The notes below the pieces were generated by a model. That model did not search any database and was not told the DNA's origin. It saw nothing but the letters and a program-made list of their open reading frames with translations. Position numbers and translations under genes: made by a program. A stretch of DNA of 64,000 nucleotides, taken from assembly GCF_025452235.1 (NCBI RefSeq), contig NZ_CP104965.1, positions 1,054,001 through 1,118,000 on the forward strand. Reading direction: 5' to 3'. Positions 35,143 to 43,212 of this stretch are shown in pieces; position 1 is the first letter of the stretch; each line of letters opens with the position of its first letter. The stretch is from Devosia neptuniae (GTDB lineage: Bacteria > Pseudomonadota > Alphaproteobacteria > Rhizobiales > Devosiaceae).

Positions 35143-36594
35143 ATGAGCAAAGTCATCAAGAACGGCACGGTCGTCACCGCCGACCTGACCTACAAGGCCG
35201 ACGTCAAGATCGACGGCGATATCATCGTCGAGATCGGCCAGAACCTGTCCGGCGATGAAGTGCTCGACGCATCAGGCTGCTACATCATGCCCGGCGGCAT
35301 CGATCCGCATACCCATCTCGAAATGCCCTTCATGGGCACCTATTCGGCCGATGATTTTGAATCCGGCACCCGCGCGGGCCTGGCTGGCGGCACCACGATG
35401 GTGGTCGATTTCTGCCTGCCCAATCCCAATCAGAGCCTGCTTGAGGCCCTGCAAATGTGGGACAATAAGACCGGCAAGGCGTCAGCCGATTATTCCTTCC
35501 ACATGGCAATCACCTGGTGGGGCGAGCAGGTGTTCAACGAAATGGCCGAAGTGGTCGATCGCGGCATTACCAGCTTCAAGCATTTCATGGCCTATAAGGG
35601 CAGCCTGATGGTCAACGACGACGAGATGTTTTCGTCCTTCCAGCGCTGTGCCGATTTGGGCGCGCTGCCATTGGTGCATGCGGAAAACGGCGACGTGGTT
35701 GCCGCCATGACGCAAAAACTACTCGAAGCGGGCAATAATGGCCCCGAAGGCCATGCCTATTCCCGCCCGCCGGAAGTCGAGGGCGAAGCGACTAACCGCG
35801 CCATCATGATTGCCGATATGGCCGGCGTGCCGCTCTATGTGGTCCATGTCTCGTGCGAGCAGGCCCACGAGGCCATCCGCCGTGCCCGGCAAAAGGGCAT
35901 GCGCGTTTATGGCGAGCCGCTGATCCAGCATCTGACACTGGACGAGAGCGAATATTTCAACCCCGATTGGGACCATGCCGCCCGCCGCGTCATGTCGCCC
36001 CCTTTCCGCAACAAGAATCATCAGGATTCGCTCTGGGCCGGTCTGCAATCGGGCTCGCTCTCGGCTGTCGCCACCGATCACTGCGCCTTCACCACCGCGC
36101 AGAAGCGCAATGGCGTGGGCAATTTCTCCAAGATTCCCAATGGCACGGGCGGGCTCGAAGACCGTCTGCCGGTGCTGTGGACCAAGGGGGTCAATACCGG
36201 CCGGCTGACCATGAACGAGTTCGTCGCCGTCACCTCGACCAATATCGCCAAAATCCTGGGCCTCTACCCCAAAAAGGGCGCCGTGCTGGTAGGCGCCGAT
36301 GCCGACCTCATCGTCTGGGACCCGGCCCGCAAAAAGACCATCACCGCCAAAGCCCAGCAATCGGTCATCGACTACAATGTCTTTGAAGGCTTCGAATTGA
36401 CCGGTCTGCCCCGCTATGTGCTCAGCCGCGGCAAGGTCTCGATCGTCGAAAACGAGATCAAAGCCGAACCGGGCCATGGCAAGTTCGTCGGCCGTGAGGC
36501 CAAGAACCCGGTCAACCGGGCGCTGAGCCAATGGAAAGACATCGTCGCCCCGCGCAAGGTCGAACGCACCGGCATTCCGGCGACGGGGGTTTGA
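35143..36594 (+). CDS. hydA: dihydropyrimidinase (D-hydantoinase)
   Basis: The 483-residue cyclic amidohydrolase shows metal ligands His56/His58 in DPHTHLEMP, TYSADDFESGTRAGLAGGTT, the carboxylated Lys at about 152 in KHFMAYKG, and further ligands in VVHVSCEQA and TDHCAFT. It opens the ring of dihydrouracil and dihydrothymine. GAGGGAACGGAA precedes the ATG. It stands between the ureidopropionase and an ABC transporter in one long plus-strand unit. The name pydB is used for the same role in some species. Confidence 0.9.
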   Translation: MSKVIKNGTVVTADLTYKADVKIDGDIIVEIGQNLSGDEVLDASGCYIMPGGIDPHTHLEMPFMGTYSADDFESGTRAGLAGGTTMVVDFCLPNPNQSLLEALQMWDNKTGKASADYSFHMAITWWGEQVFNEMAEVVDRGITSFKHFMAYKGSLMVNDDEMFSSFQRCADLGALPLVHAENGDVVAAMTQKLLEAGNNGPEGHAYSRPPEVEGEATNRAIMIADMAGVPLYVVHVSCEQAHEAIRRARQKGMRVYGEPLIQHLTLDESEYFNPDWDHAARRVMSPPFRNKNHQDSLWAGLQSGSLSAVATDHCAFTTAQKRNGVGNFSKIPNGTGGLEDRLPVLWTKGVNTGRLTMNEFVAVTSTNIAKILGLYPKKGAVLVGADADLIVWDPARKKTITAKAQQSVIDYNVFEGFELTGLPRYVLSRGKVSIVENEIKAEPGHGKFVGREAKNPVNRALSQWKDIVAPRKVERTGIPATGV

Positions 36595-36642
36595 TGATCC
36601 GCTTCCCCCACCACTTCCCGACCTGTTGAGAAAGGCCTGCCC

Positions 36643-37473
36643 TTGTCCGTGACGACCGATTCTTCTGCCGCCATCACCGACAAGGCTCCGCCCAGGGCGG
36701 TGGTTTCCGCCGCCGGGCTCGGCCTCACCTTCAAGACCAATGACGGGGACGTCGTTGCGCTCAGCGACGTCAATCTCTCCATTTCCAAGGGCGAGTTCGT
36801 CTCTTTCATCGGCCCCTCGGGCTGTGGCAAGACCACGTTTTTGCGCACCATTGCCGATCTCGAGCAGCCCACTTCGGGCACGCTGACCATCAATGGGCAG
36901 ACGCCGGAAAATGCCCGTAGGGATCGGGCCTATGGCTATGTGTTCCAGGCACCCGCGCTTTATCCCTGGCGCACCATCGAAAAGAACGTGGCGCTGCCGC
37001 TCGAGATCATGGGCTATAATCAGGCCCAGCAGGCGGAGCGCATCAAGCGCACCATGGAGCTGGTGAACCTTTCCGGCTTCGAGAAGAAATATCCCTGGCA
37101 GCTCTCGGGCGGAATGCAGCAGCGCGCCTCGATTGCGAGGGCGCTGGCCTTTGACGCTGACCTATTGCTGATGGACGAGCCGTTTGGTGCGCTGGACGAA
37201 ATCGTGCGCGATCACCTCAATTCCGAACTGCTCAAGCTGTGGGAGCGGACGCAGAAGACGATTTGTTTCGTCACCCACTCGATTCCCGAGGCGGTTTATC
37301 TCTCGACCAAGATCGTGGTGATGTCGCCGCGCCCTGGCCGGGTGACAGATGTGATCGAGAGTACGCTGCCGCGAGAGCGGCCGCTCGATATTCGCGAAAG
37401 TCCGGAGTTCCTCTCGATTGCCGCTAGAGTGCGCGACGGACTGCGTGCGGGGCACAGCTATGATGAAGTGTAG
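36643..37473 (+). CDS. ABC transporter ATP-binding protein (NitT/TauT type, likely pyrimidine)
   Basis: The 276-residue ATPase carries Walker A GPSGCGKTT, signature LSGGMQQRASIARAL, Walker B LLLMDEPFGALD and H-loop VTHSIPEA, as in the nitrate/taurine/thiamine-precursor group. The start is a TTG at 36643 after GAGAAAGG. It is the first gene of the transporter part of the locus and overlaps the next gene by 14 bp. Its place directly after dihydropyrimidinase suggests uptake of a pyrimidine or related ring compound. Confidence 0.85.
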   Translation: MSVTTDSSAAITDKAPPRAVVSAAGLGLTFKTNDGDVVALSDVNLSISKGEFVSFIGPSGCGKTTFLRTIADLEQPTSGTLTINGQTPENARRDRAYGYVFQAPALYPWRTIEKNVALPLEIMGYNQAQQAERIKRTMELVNLSGFEKKYPWQLSGGMQQRASIARALAFDADLLLMDEPFGALDEIVRDHLNSELLKLWERTQKTICFVTHSIPEAVYLSTKIVVMSPRPGRVTDVIESTLPRERPLDIRESPEFLSIAARVRDGLRAGHSYDEV

Positions 37474-37984
37474 CTTCATCTTCCGGGTCTGGTTTTCCAT
37501 ACTGGCCGTGCTGCTCTGCACGGCGGTTGCCTCGGCGCAACCGGTCGGCGGAGGCATTGACAAGGCTAGCGACGGTCCGTTCACTGGCCTGCTGTTGGTA
37601 ACTGACAATCTGGACTGGTACGACATGTTCCAGCGTCCCGAACCGCCATCATTTGAGGCCAAGCAGCATTTCGTCCCCGGCGAAAAGGGCTCGCTTGCCA
37701 TCATCTTCAGCAATGCTGAACCGCGCGACGGCACAGTGCGGGTGATGTGCGACATCAGCACCCGCAATCCCGAGGGTAGCCGGCAAGTGGCGGCTGACCA
37801 AGTCTGCTACGAGGGACCATTTTATGGACCTAACATTCTCCATCCAGCCCTGCTGGAGCTGAAATTCGAAATGGGCGACGAGGAGCCAGCAGGCGAGGCT
37901 GGCTTCTCGGTAACTTTGCGGGATGCGCATTCTGGTCGTTCCGTGGATCTGGATGTCTCATTTACACAGGGATCAGCCCGATGA
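37460..37984 (+). CDS. unrecognised secreted protein inside the pyrimidine ABC operon
   Basis: I do not recognise this 174-residue product. It begins with a clear signal peptide (SFIFRVWFSILAVLLCTAVASA, about residues 5-26). The mature part of about 148 residues has three Cys (CDIS, VCYEG and none elsewhere obvious), many beta-type strands and an acidic character. Residues near 50-60 (LDWYDMFQRPEPP) are Trp/Tyr/Phe-rich. It starts inside the ATPase gene (14-bp overlap) and its stop overlaps the first permease (ATGA), so it is tightly co-translated with the transporter. It may be a periplasmic accessory or ligand-handling protein. The main binding protein is encoded separately at 39995. Confidence 0.65.
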   Translation: MMKCSFIFRVWFSILAVLLCTAVASAQPVGGGIDKASDGPFTGLLLVTDNLDWYDMFQRPEPPSFEAKQHFVPGEKGSLAIIFSNAEPRDGTVRVMCDISTRNPEGSRQVAADQVCYEGPFYGPNILHPALLELKFEMGDEEPAGEAGFSVTLRDAHSGRSVDLDVSFTQGSAR

Positions 37985-38877
37985 GGCGCACGCTCCCCAT
38001 CCTCATCGTCCTTTTGGCGATTCTCGCGATCTGGTATGCTGCTGCCATCGGCATGAATGCCCAATGGCAGAACGATGTTTATCGACGTGGCGACATCACC
38101 AATGTGCCCGCCACCCAGTTCGTGCTCGACACCTGGAACCAGGACAAGCCGGTGCTGCCGACCGCCCATCAGGTGTTTGGCGAGCTGTGGAATTCGACCG
38201 TACTCGTCGCGCCCAACAAGCCGCGCAGCCTGTTGTTCCATGCCTGGGTCACCTTCTCGGCCACCGCGCTCGGCTTTGCCATGGGATCGGTGCTGGGCAT
38301 CTTGCTGGCCGTGCTGATCGTGCACAATGAGGCGATGAACCGCTCGCTGATGCCCTGGATCGTGGCCAGCCAGACCATTCCCATCCTGGCGCTGGCGCCG
38401 CTGATCGTGGTGATCGGCTTCAATATATTCACCGGCACATTGGGCGTTCCGACCGATCCGGCGCGGCTGATCAGCAAGGCGATCATTTCGGCTTATCTCA
38501 GCTTTTTCCCGGTCGCGGTGGGCATGGTCAAGGGGCTGCGCAGCCCCGAAGCGATCCAGCTTGATCTGATGCACACCTATAATGCCTCGCCCAGCCAGAC
38601 CTTCTGGAAGCTGCGCTGGCCAGCGTCGGTGCCCTTCCTCTTTGCTTCGCTCAAGGTGGGCGTGGCGGCGAGCCTGGTCGGTGCCATCGTGGGCGAATTG
38701 CCTACCGGGGCCGTGGCCGGGCTCGGCGCGCGGCTGCTGGCCGGCTCCTATTACAGCCAGACCGTGCAGATCTGGGCGGCGCTGGTCGCTGCCTCCATTC
38801 TCGCTGCCATTCTGGTACTGGCCGTCGCCCTGGTGGAACGCCTCGTCAACAAGAGCATGGGGGCGCGACCGGCATGA
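37981..38877 (+). CDS. ABC transporter permease 1 (NitT/TauT type)
   Basis: The 298-residue permease has an N-terminal helix, a periplasmic stretch of about 60 residues and then five helices with the SsuC/TauC-like pattern: WVTFSATALGFAMGSVLG, SQTIPILALAPLIVV and the EAA loop HTYNASPSQTFWKLRWP. It overlaps both neighbours by 4 bp (ATGA). With the second permease it would form a heterodimer served by the ATPase at 36.6 kb. It resembles permease pairs found beside hydantoinase/pyrimidine genes. Confidence 0.83.
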   Translation: MRRTLPILIVLLAILAIWYAAAIGMNAQWQNDVYRRGDITNVPATQFVLDTWNQDKPVLPTAHQVFGELWNSTVLVAPNKPRSLLFHAWVTFSATALGFAMGSVLGILLAVLIVHNEAMNRSLMPWIVASQTIPILALAPLIVVIGFNIFTGTLGVPTDPARLISKAIISAYLSFFPVAVGMVKGLRSPEAIQLDLMHTYNASPSQTFWKLRWPASVPFLFASLKVGVAASLVGAIVGELPTGAVAGLGARLLAGSYYSQTVQIWAALVAASILAAILVLAVALVERLVNKSMGARPA

Positions 38878-39965
38878 GCCAGCTGCAATTCTATCTGGCG
38901 CTTGTCGTGGGTGGCCTTTGTGCCACGGCTCTTGCCCTCAGCTTTGCCACGCCCTTTGAAGCCGGGCTGCTGCTCAAGGCGTTCCTTGCTTTAGGGACGC
39001 TGTCGCTGATCCGCTTTTTCGTGCCGCTCGGGCTATGGGCCGATGGCGCCTTTGCCGTGCTCGGGGCGGCCGCCCTGCTCACCAGCATTGGCGTCTTTAC
39101 CCCTGCGCCCGCATTCTTCTGGATGGCGCTGATTGCGGCGTGGCTGTTTGCCTGGCTGTTTGTCGAACGTCTCTCCAAGGCCATTGCACCGGGCTATGCC
39201 GACAATGCCGGGCTGGGCCTGCTCATTCCCGTCGTCTTCGGCCTCACCATCCTGGTTGCCTGGGAGGTCATCACCCGCGCCGGCAATGTGCCGCAGGTCA
39301 TCCTGCCGCCGCCATCGATGATCTGGACGCGCATCACCAATTCAGTGCCGACACTGCTGGCCGATTTCCAGCAGACCTTCAAGGCCGTGCTGATCGGCTA
39401 TGCTTTGGGCTGTGGGCTGGGTTTTATCGTCGCCATTCTCATCGACCGCTCGCCCTTTCTCAAATCGGGGCTGTTGCCGCTGGGCAATTTCGTCTCGGCG
39501 CTGCCCATTGTGGGCGTCGCGCCCATCATGGTCATGTGGTTCGGCTTTGACTGGCAATCCAAGGCCGCGGTCGTTGTGATCATGACCTTTTTCCCCATGC
39601 TGGTGAATACCGTGGCCGGGCTCAATGCATCCTCCGCCATCGAGCGCGACCTGATGCGCACCTATGCTGCCGGCTATTGGCAAACCCTTATGAAGCTGCG
39701 TCTTCCCGCTGCGGGGCCCTTCATATTCAACGCCCTCAAGATCAACTCGACTCTGGCCTTGATCGGCGCAATCGTAGCGGAATTCTTCGGGACGCCCATT
39801 GTGGGAATGGGTTTCCGGATCTCAACCGAAGTCGGCAGAATGAATGTCGATATGGTGTGGGCCGAAATCGCGGTGGCGGCTGTCGCGGGATCGGTCTTCT
39901 ACGGGGTGATTAGCCTGATGGAACGGGGCGTCACCTTCTGGCATCCGTCTGTGCGCGGTGCATAG
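38874..39965 (+). CDS. ABC transporter permease 2 (NitT/TauT type, with extra N-terminal helices)
   Basis: The 363-residue permease is longer than its partner because about 110 residues with three or four additional helices come before the conserved domain. The domain begins LLIPVVFGLTILVAWEVITR and includes LPPPSMIWTRI, NFVSALPIVGVAPIMVMWFG and the EAA loop RTYAAGYWQTLMKLRLP. Start and stop are set by ATGA overlap with permease 1 and a 29-bp gap before the binding protein. The extra helices are seen in the sequence, but their purpose is unknown. Confidence 0.83.
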   Translation: MSQLQFYLALVVGGLCATALALSFATPFEAGLLLKAFLALGTLSLIRFFVPLGLWADGAFAVLGAAALLTSIGVFTPAPAFFWMALIAAWLFAWLFVERLSKAIAPGYADNAGLGLLIPVVFGLTILVAWEVITRAGNVPQVILPPPSMIWTRITNSVPTLLADFQQTFKAVLIGYALGCGLGFIVAILIDRSPFLKSGLLPLGNFVSALPIVGVAPIMVMWFGFDWQSKAAVVVIMTFFPMLVNTVAGLNASSAIERDLMRTYAAGYWQTLMKLRLPAAGPFIFNALKINSTLALIGAIVAEFFGTPIVGMGFRISTEVGRMNVDMVWAEIAVAAVAGSVFYGVISLMERGVTFWHPSVRGA

Positions 39966-39994
39966 GCGGGGCAAAACTCAGGGGAAAGTCGACT

Positions 39995-40990
39995 ATGAAG
40001 AAACTTCTTATCGGCACGATGGCAGGCGCAATGGCGCTGGCCGTAGCGGCAGGCGGGGCCCAGGCGCAGGAGAGCGTGACGCTCCAGCTTAAATGGGTCA
40101 CCCAGGGGCAGTTTGCCGGCTATTACGTGGCCCAAGCCAAGGGGTTCTATGACGAAGAGGGCCTGACCGTCGAAATCAAGCCGGGCGGGCCTGACATTGC
40201 CCCCGAGCAGGTGATTGCTGGCGGTGGCGCCGATGTCATCACCACCTGGATGGCGGCGGGCCTGGCTGCCCGCGAACGCGGCGTGGCTTTGGTCAATATC
40301 GCCCAGCCGTTCAAGCAATCGGGTCTGTTACTCACCTGCCGCAAGGATGCAGGGGTGGAAACCACTGCCGACTTCCCGGGCAAGACGCTGGGCGTGTGGT
40401 TCTTCGGCAATGAATATCCCTTCTATGCCTGGATGGCCAAGCTGGGCCTTTCCACCGAAGGGGGCGCCGATGGCGTCGAAGTGCTGAAGCAAGCCTTCAA
40501 CGTCGACCCGCTGATCCAGAAGCAGGCCGCCTGCATCTCGACCATGACCTATAATGAATATGGCCAGGTGCTGAAGGCCGGCCTGACGCCCGAAGAACTG
40601 ACCGTCTTCAACTATCGCGATGAAGGCGTGGGCATGCTCGAGGACGGGCTCTATGCGCTCGAGGACAAGCTGGCTGATCCCGCCTTTGTCGCCAAGATGA
40701 CCAAATTCGTCCGCGCTTCGATGAAGGGCTGGGAATATGCCCGCGCCAATCCGGAAGAAGCCGCCCAGATCGTGGTCGACAATGACTCGACCGGCGCCAT
40801 GACGCTGGAAGACCAGATCTATCAGGTCAGCGAAATCAACAAGCTGACCGAAGGCTCGACCGGCGTGCTTGACGAGGCCGATTACCAGCAGACCGTCGAT
40901 ACGCTGCTCTCGGCTGTCTCGCCTGACAATCCGGCCATTACCAAGGCGCCCGAAGGCGCGTTCACACATGCGGTGACCGACGGGCTGTAA
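39995..40990 (+). CDS. ABC transporter substrate-binding protein, NMT1/THI5-like
   Basis: The 331-residue binding protein starts with a signal peptide (KKLLIGTMAGAMALAVAAGG, ending AQAQ). The mature part shows the THI5/ThiY-like sequence LQLKWVTQGQFAGYYVAQA, GFYDEEGLTVEIKPGG and PEQVIAGGGADVITTW. Members bind pyrimidine-like rings such as formylaminopyrimidine, riboflavin-type molecules or hydantoin. The setting at the end of the pyd operon supports a pyrimidine or dihydropyrimidine ligand. A strong terminator follows 20 bp after the stop. Confidence 0.85.
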   Translation: MKKLLIGTMAGAMALAVAAGGAQAQESVTLQLKWVTQGQFAGYYVAQAKGFYDEEGLTVEIKPGGPDIAPEQVIAGGGADVITTWMAAGLAARERGVALVNIAQPFKQSGLLLTCRKDAGVETTADFPGKTLGVWFFGNEYPFYAWMAKLGLSTEGGADGVEVLKQAFNVDPLIQKQAACISTMTYNEYGQVLKAGLTPEELTVFNYRDEGVGMLEDGLYALEDKLADPAFVAKMTKFVRASMKGWEYARANPEEAAQIVVDNDSTGAMTLEDQIYQVSEINKLTEGSTGVLDEADYQQTVDTLLSAVSPDNPAITKAPEGAFTHAVTDGL

Positions 40991-41010
40991 GCCTTGGATA
41001 TGAGAAATGG

Positions 41011-41036
41011 GGCGGGGAGTGATCCCCGCCTTTTTT
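41011..41036 (+). terminator. strong intrinsic terminator of the pyrimidine locus
   Basis: GGCGGGGA (41011-41018) pairs with TCCCCGCC (41023-41030) around a GTGA loop and is followed by six T residues. It closes the transporter operon just before the stop codon of the convergent truB gene at 41038. Confidence 0.9.
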
Positions 41037-41037
41037 G

Positions 41038-41940
41038 TTAGTTAAACACTCGCCGGCATTTGAACTGGCCAAACTCGACCCAGCCGGTGGCGAGCACTTC
41101 GCCCTTAAAGCTCACCCAGCACTCGTCCAGCGACACGGGCGAGCCAGCGCCGGTCAGCAGCACCGCATTGCCATGCCGCACGGCATTGGCCTGTTGCGCA
41201 TCGAGGCGAATTTCCGGCAGATCGGTGAAGCCAGCCGAAACGCTTTTCAGCAGAGCGTCGCGCTCACCGATATCCAGCGCTTCGAGTTGTTCAATGGTCA
41301 GTGCATCGGCATCGTTGAACGGACCGACGGCAGCTCGATGCAGCATCGAAACATGGCCGCGCGTGCCCAGCGCCTCGGCGATATCACGCGCCAGTGAGCG
41401 CACATAGGTGCCCTTGCTGCAGGTGACTTCGAGCACGGAGTGCTCGCTGCCATGGGACACGAGGACTATGTCATCGACATCGATTTCGCGCGGCGCCAGT
41501 TCCACCGCCTCGCCGGCCCGGGCCAGATCATAGGCACGTTCGCCATCGATCTTGAGGGCCGAAAAGATCGGCGGGCGCTGCAGGATCGTGCCGGTAAAGC
41601 TTGGCAGTACGGCCAGCAAAGCTGCCTCGTGGGGCCTCACATCGGAGGTCGCGACCACGCTGCCTTCGGCGTCGTCCGTGGTGGTGGCGCTGCCCCATTG
41701 AATGGCGAAGCTGTAAATCTTGGTGCCGTCCTGCACCTGGGGCACGGCCTTGGTGGCTTCGCCCAGGGCAATCGGCAAGATGCCGGTCGCCAGCGGGTCG
41801 AGCGTGCCGGCATGGCCCGCCTTGGCAGCGCTGAACAGCCAGCGCACCTTGCCCACAGCTTGGGTCGAGGTCATGTCGTAGGGTTTGTTGAGAACGACCC
41901 AGCCCGAAATCGCGCGCTTGATGCGCTTGGGGGCACTCAA
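41038..41940 (-). CDS. truB: tRNA pseudouridine(55) synthase
   Basis: TruB makes pseudouridine 55 in the T-loop of tRNAs. The 300-residue protein shows GWVVLNKPYDMTSTQAV, the catalytic Asp in AGHAGTLDPLATG, and the segments QRPPIFSALKIDGERAYDLAR and CSKGTYVRSLARDIAEALG. The start is TTG at 41940, whose bases overlap the rbfA stop codon. Homology begins there and no later start fits. rbfA-truB is a common bacterial pair, often downstream of infB, which is not in this window because the upstream gene is an unrelated secreted protein. Confidence 0.95.
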   Translation of the reverse strand: MSAPKRIKRAISGWVVLNKPYDMTSTQAVGKVRWLFSAAKAGHAGTLDPLATGILPIALGEATKAVPQVQDGTKIYSFAIQWGSATTTDDAEGSVVATSDVRPHEAALLAVLPSFTGTILQRPPIFSALKIDGERAYDLARAGEAVELAPREIDVDDIVLVSHGSEHSVLEVTCSKGTYVRSLARDIAEALGTRGHVSMLHRAAVGPFNDADALTIEQLEALDIGERDALLKSVSAGFTDLPEIRLDAQQANAVRHGNAVLLTGAGSPVSLDECWVSFKGEVLATGWVEFGQFKCRRVFN

Positions 41941-42347
41941 TCTTGGCTCTCGTCCTCGTCGCCATCCAAATCGCGCTGCACGCGGTCCGAGCGCAGCAGG
42001 GAATCGATGCGGCCGGCTTCCTCGAACGTATCGTCAACGTAGAAGCGCATTTCGGGGGCGAATTTCATGTTGATCTGCGGCGCGACGCGGCCACGGATAA
42101 ACTTGCGATGCCGGTTCAGCGCCGCGACGATTTCCTCGGCATGCATGCCGCCTAGCGGCATGATATAGGCATTGGCAATCTTGAGATCGGGAGTCATGCG
42201 CACTTCGGGCACGGTGATGACCGAGCCGCGCAGGGCGTCGTCCTCGACATCACCGCGGGCGAAGATCGCCGCCAGCGCGTGGCGGACGAGTTCGCCGACG
42301 CGCAGCATGCGCTGGCTGGGGCCAATTGGCTTGTTATCTTTGCTCAT
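41937..42347 (-). CDS. rbfA: 30S ribosome-binding factor
   Basis: RbfA assists late maturation of the 30S subunit and 16S rRNA processing. The 136-residue protein has the KH-like RbfA pattern: RMLRVGELVRHALAAIFARG, ITVPEVRMTPDLKIANAYIMPLG, and PQINMKFAPEMRFYVDDTFEEA, with an acidic tail typical of alphaproteobacterial members. It starts at the ATG at 42347 and overlaps truB at the stop. The segment between it and the next upstream gene is only 31 bp. Confidence 0.93.
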   Translation of the reverse strand: MSKDNKPIGPSQRMLRVGELVRHALAAIFARGDVEDDALRGSVITVPEVRMTPDLKIANAYIMPLGGMHAEEIVAALNRHRKFIRGRVAPQINMKFAPEMRFYVDDTFEEAGRIDSLLRSDRVQRDLDGDEDESQD

Positions 42348-42378
42348 GGCGAGGCATTAGGCCCTCGTCGCGCGCCCG

Positions 42379-43044
42379 TCAATCCGCCAGTGTCAGGCTG
42401 ACTTCGGCCTGCAGCTGGCGCGAGCGTTCTTCCACCACATTGGTGGCGACCGGCCAGGTGGCCGGCTTTGAGGGATCGAAGGCCGGGCCGCGCCACGTCT
42501 GGTAGAACACTGCAACGCCCTTGGCGCTTTTGCGGAAGCTCATCACGGCAATTTCGCCGCGGCCGGCCAACCCGCTCAGGCCATCGAAAAAGGCGCCGCA
42601 GGCAAAGCCGAGCGGAGCCAGATTGTCGCCGTCATCCTGGCCGAACTGGAAGAAGGCCATGGCATTGGGCTGGCAGCTCTGGCCATAGCCGGCCATGACG
42701 CTGCGCCGAAAGCCGACCAGCGTGCCGCTGGTCTGTTCCTGCAAATGGGCGCCATAGGCGATTTTCCAATCGGCCTCGGTTTCGCCCTTGGGCCGAATGT
42801 CCAGCCGCACCTGGCCGTTCTCAACACTGTAGCTCAAATCGACCAATGGCTTGATATCGCTGCCGCCGACATCGCCGGCATTGAGCCAATCGGGCATGGG
42901 CATGGCGAGGCGCTGTTCGGGAACGTCGAGCACCAGCTTGCCATCGGCCGCGCTCAGCGCCGGCTCACCCGCGTCCTGGGCCCAGGCCGGTGCGGCCAGC
43001 AGCAGTGCGGCGGCAACCAGCAAGAGTGGTTTGGTAAAAGACAA
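42379..43044 (-). CDS. secreted protein of unknown function next to rbfA
   Basis: I do not recognise this 221-residue protein. Residues 1-22 form a signal peptide (FTKPLLLVAAALLLAAPAWA). The mature part is acidic with one Cys pair likely to form a disulfide (SCQPN and FACGAFF) and a repeated pattern of beta strands with Trp residues. It lies 31 bp upstream of rbfA on the same strand and might share transcription, but a role in ribosome assembly is not suggested by an exported protein. A distant tie to invasion-associated locus B or similar periplasmic proteins is possible but not shown. Confidence 0.6.
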   Translation of the reverse strand: MSFTKPLLLVAAALLLAAPAWAQDAGEPALSAADGKLVLDVPEQRLAMPMPDWLNAGDVGGSDIKPLVDLSYSVENGQVRLDIRPKGETEADWKIAYGAHLQEQTSGTLVGFRRSVMAGYGQSCQPNAMAFFQFGQDDGDNLAPLGFACGAFFDGLSGLAGRGEIAVMSFRKSAKGVAVFYQTWRGPAFDPSKPATWPVATNVVEERSRQLQAEVSLTLAD

Positions 43045-43212
43045 GAGGGCAACTCCTCACCCGTATTGGCGCGCGATGGCCGCGCCTGCCCCCGCTGGGC
43101 GCCGCCTTTGCCCACGATTAGGGGGCAAGCGGGTTCGAGAGCAAGAGGCAAGGTAATTGCTAGTGCCGAAGGGCGGCGAGGTGCTGTGTTGGCGCAACAC
43201 TCTGGGAGGCGA

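Noticed and set aside
43185..43199. GTGTTG-GCG-CAACAC hairpin as terminator of the hydroxyacid dehydrogenase gene
   Set aside because: Only six base pairs and no T-run on the minus strand. It is noted but not called.
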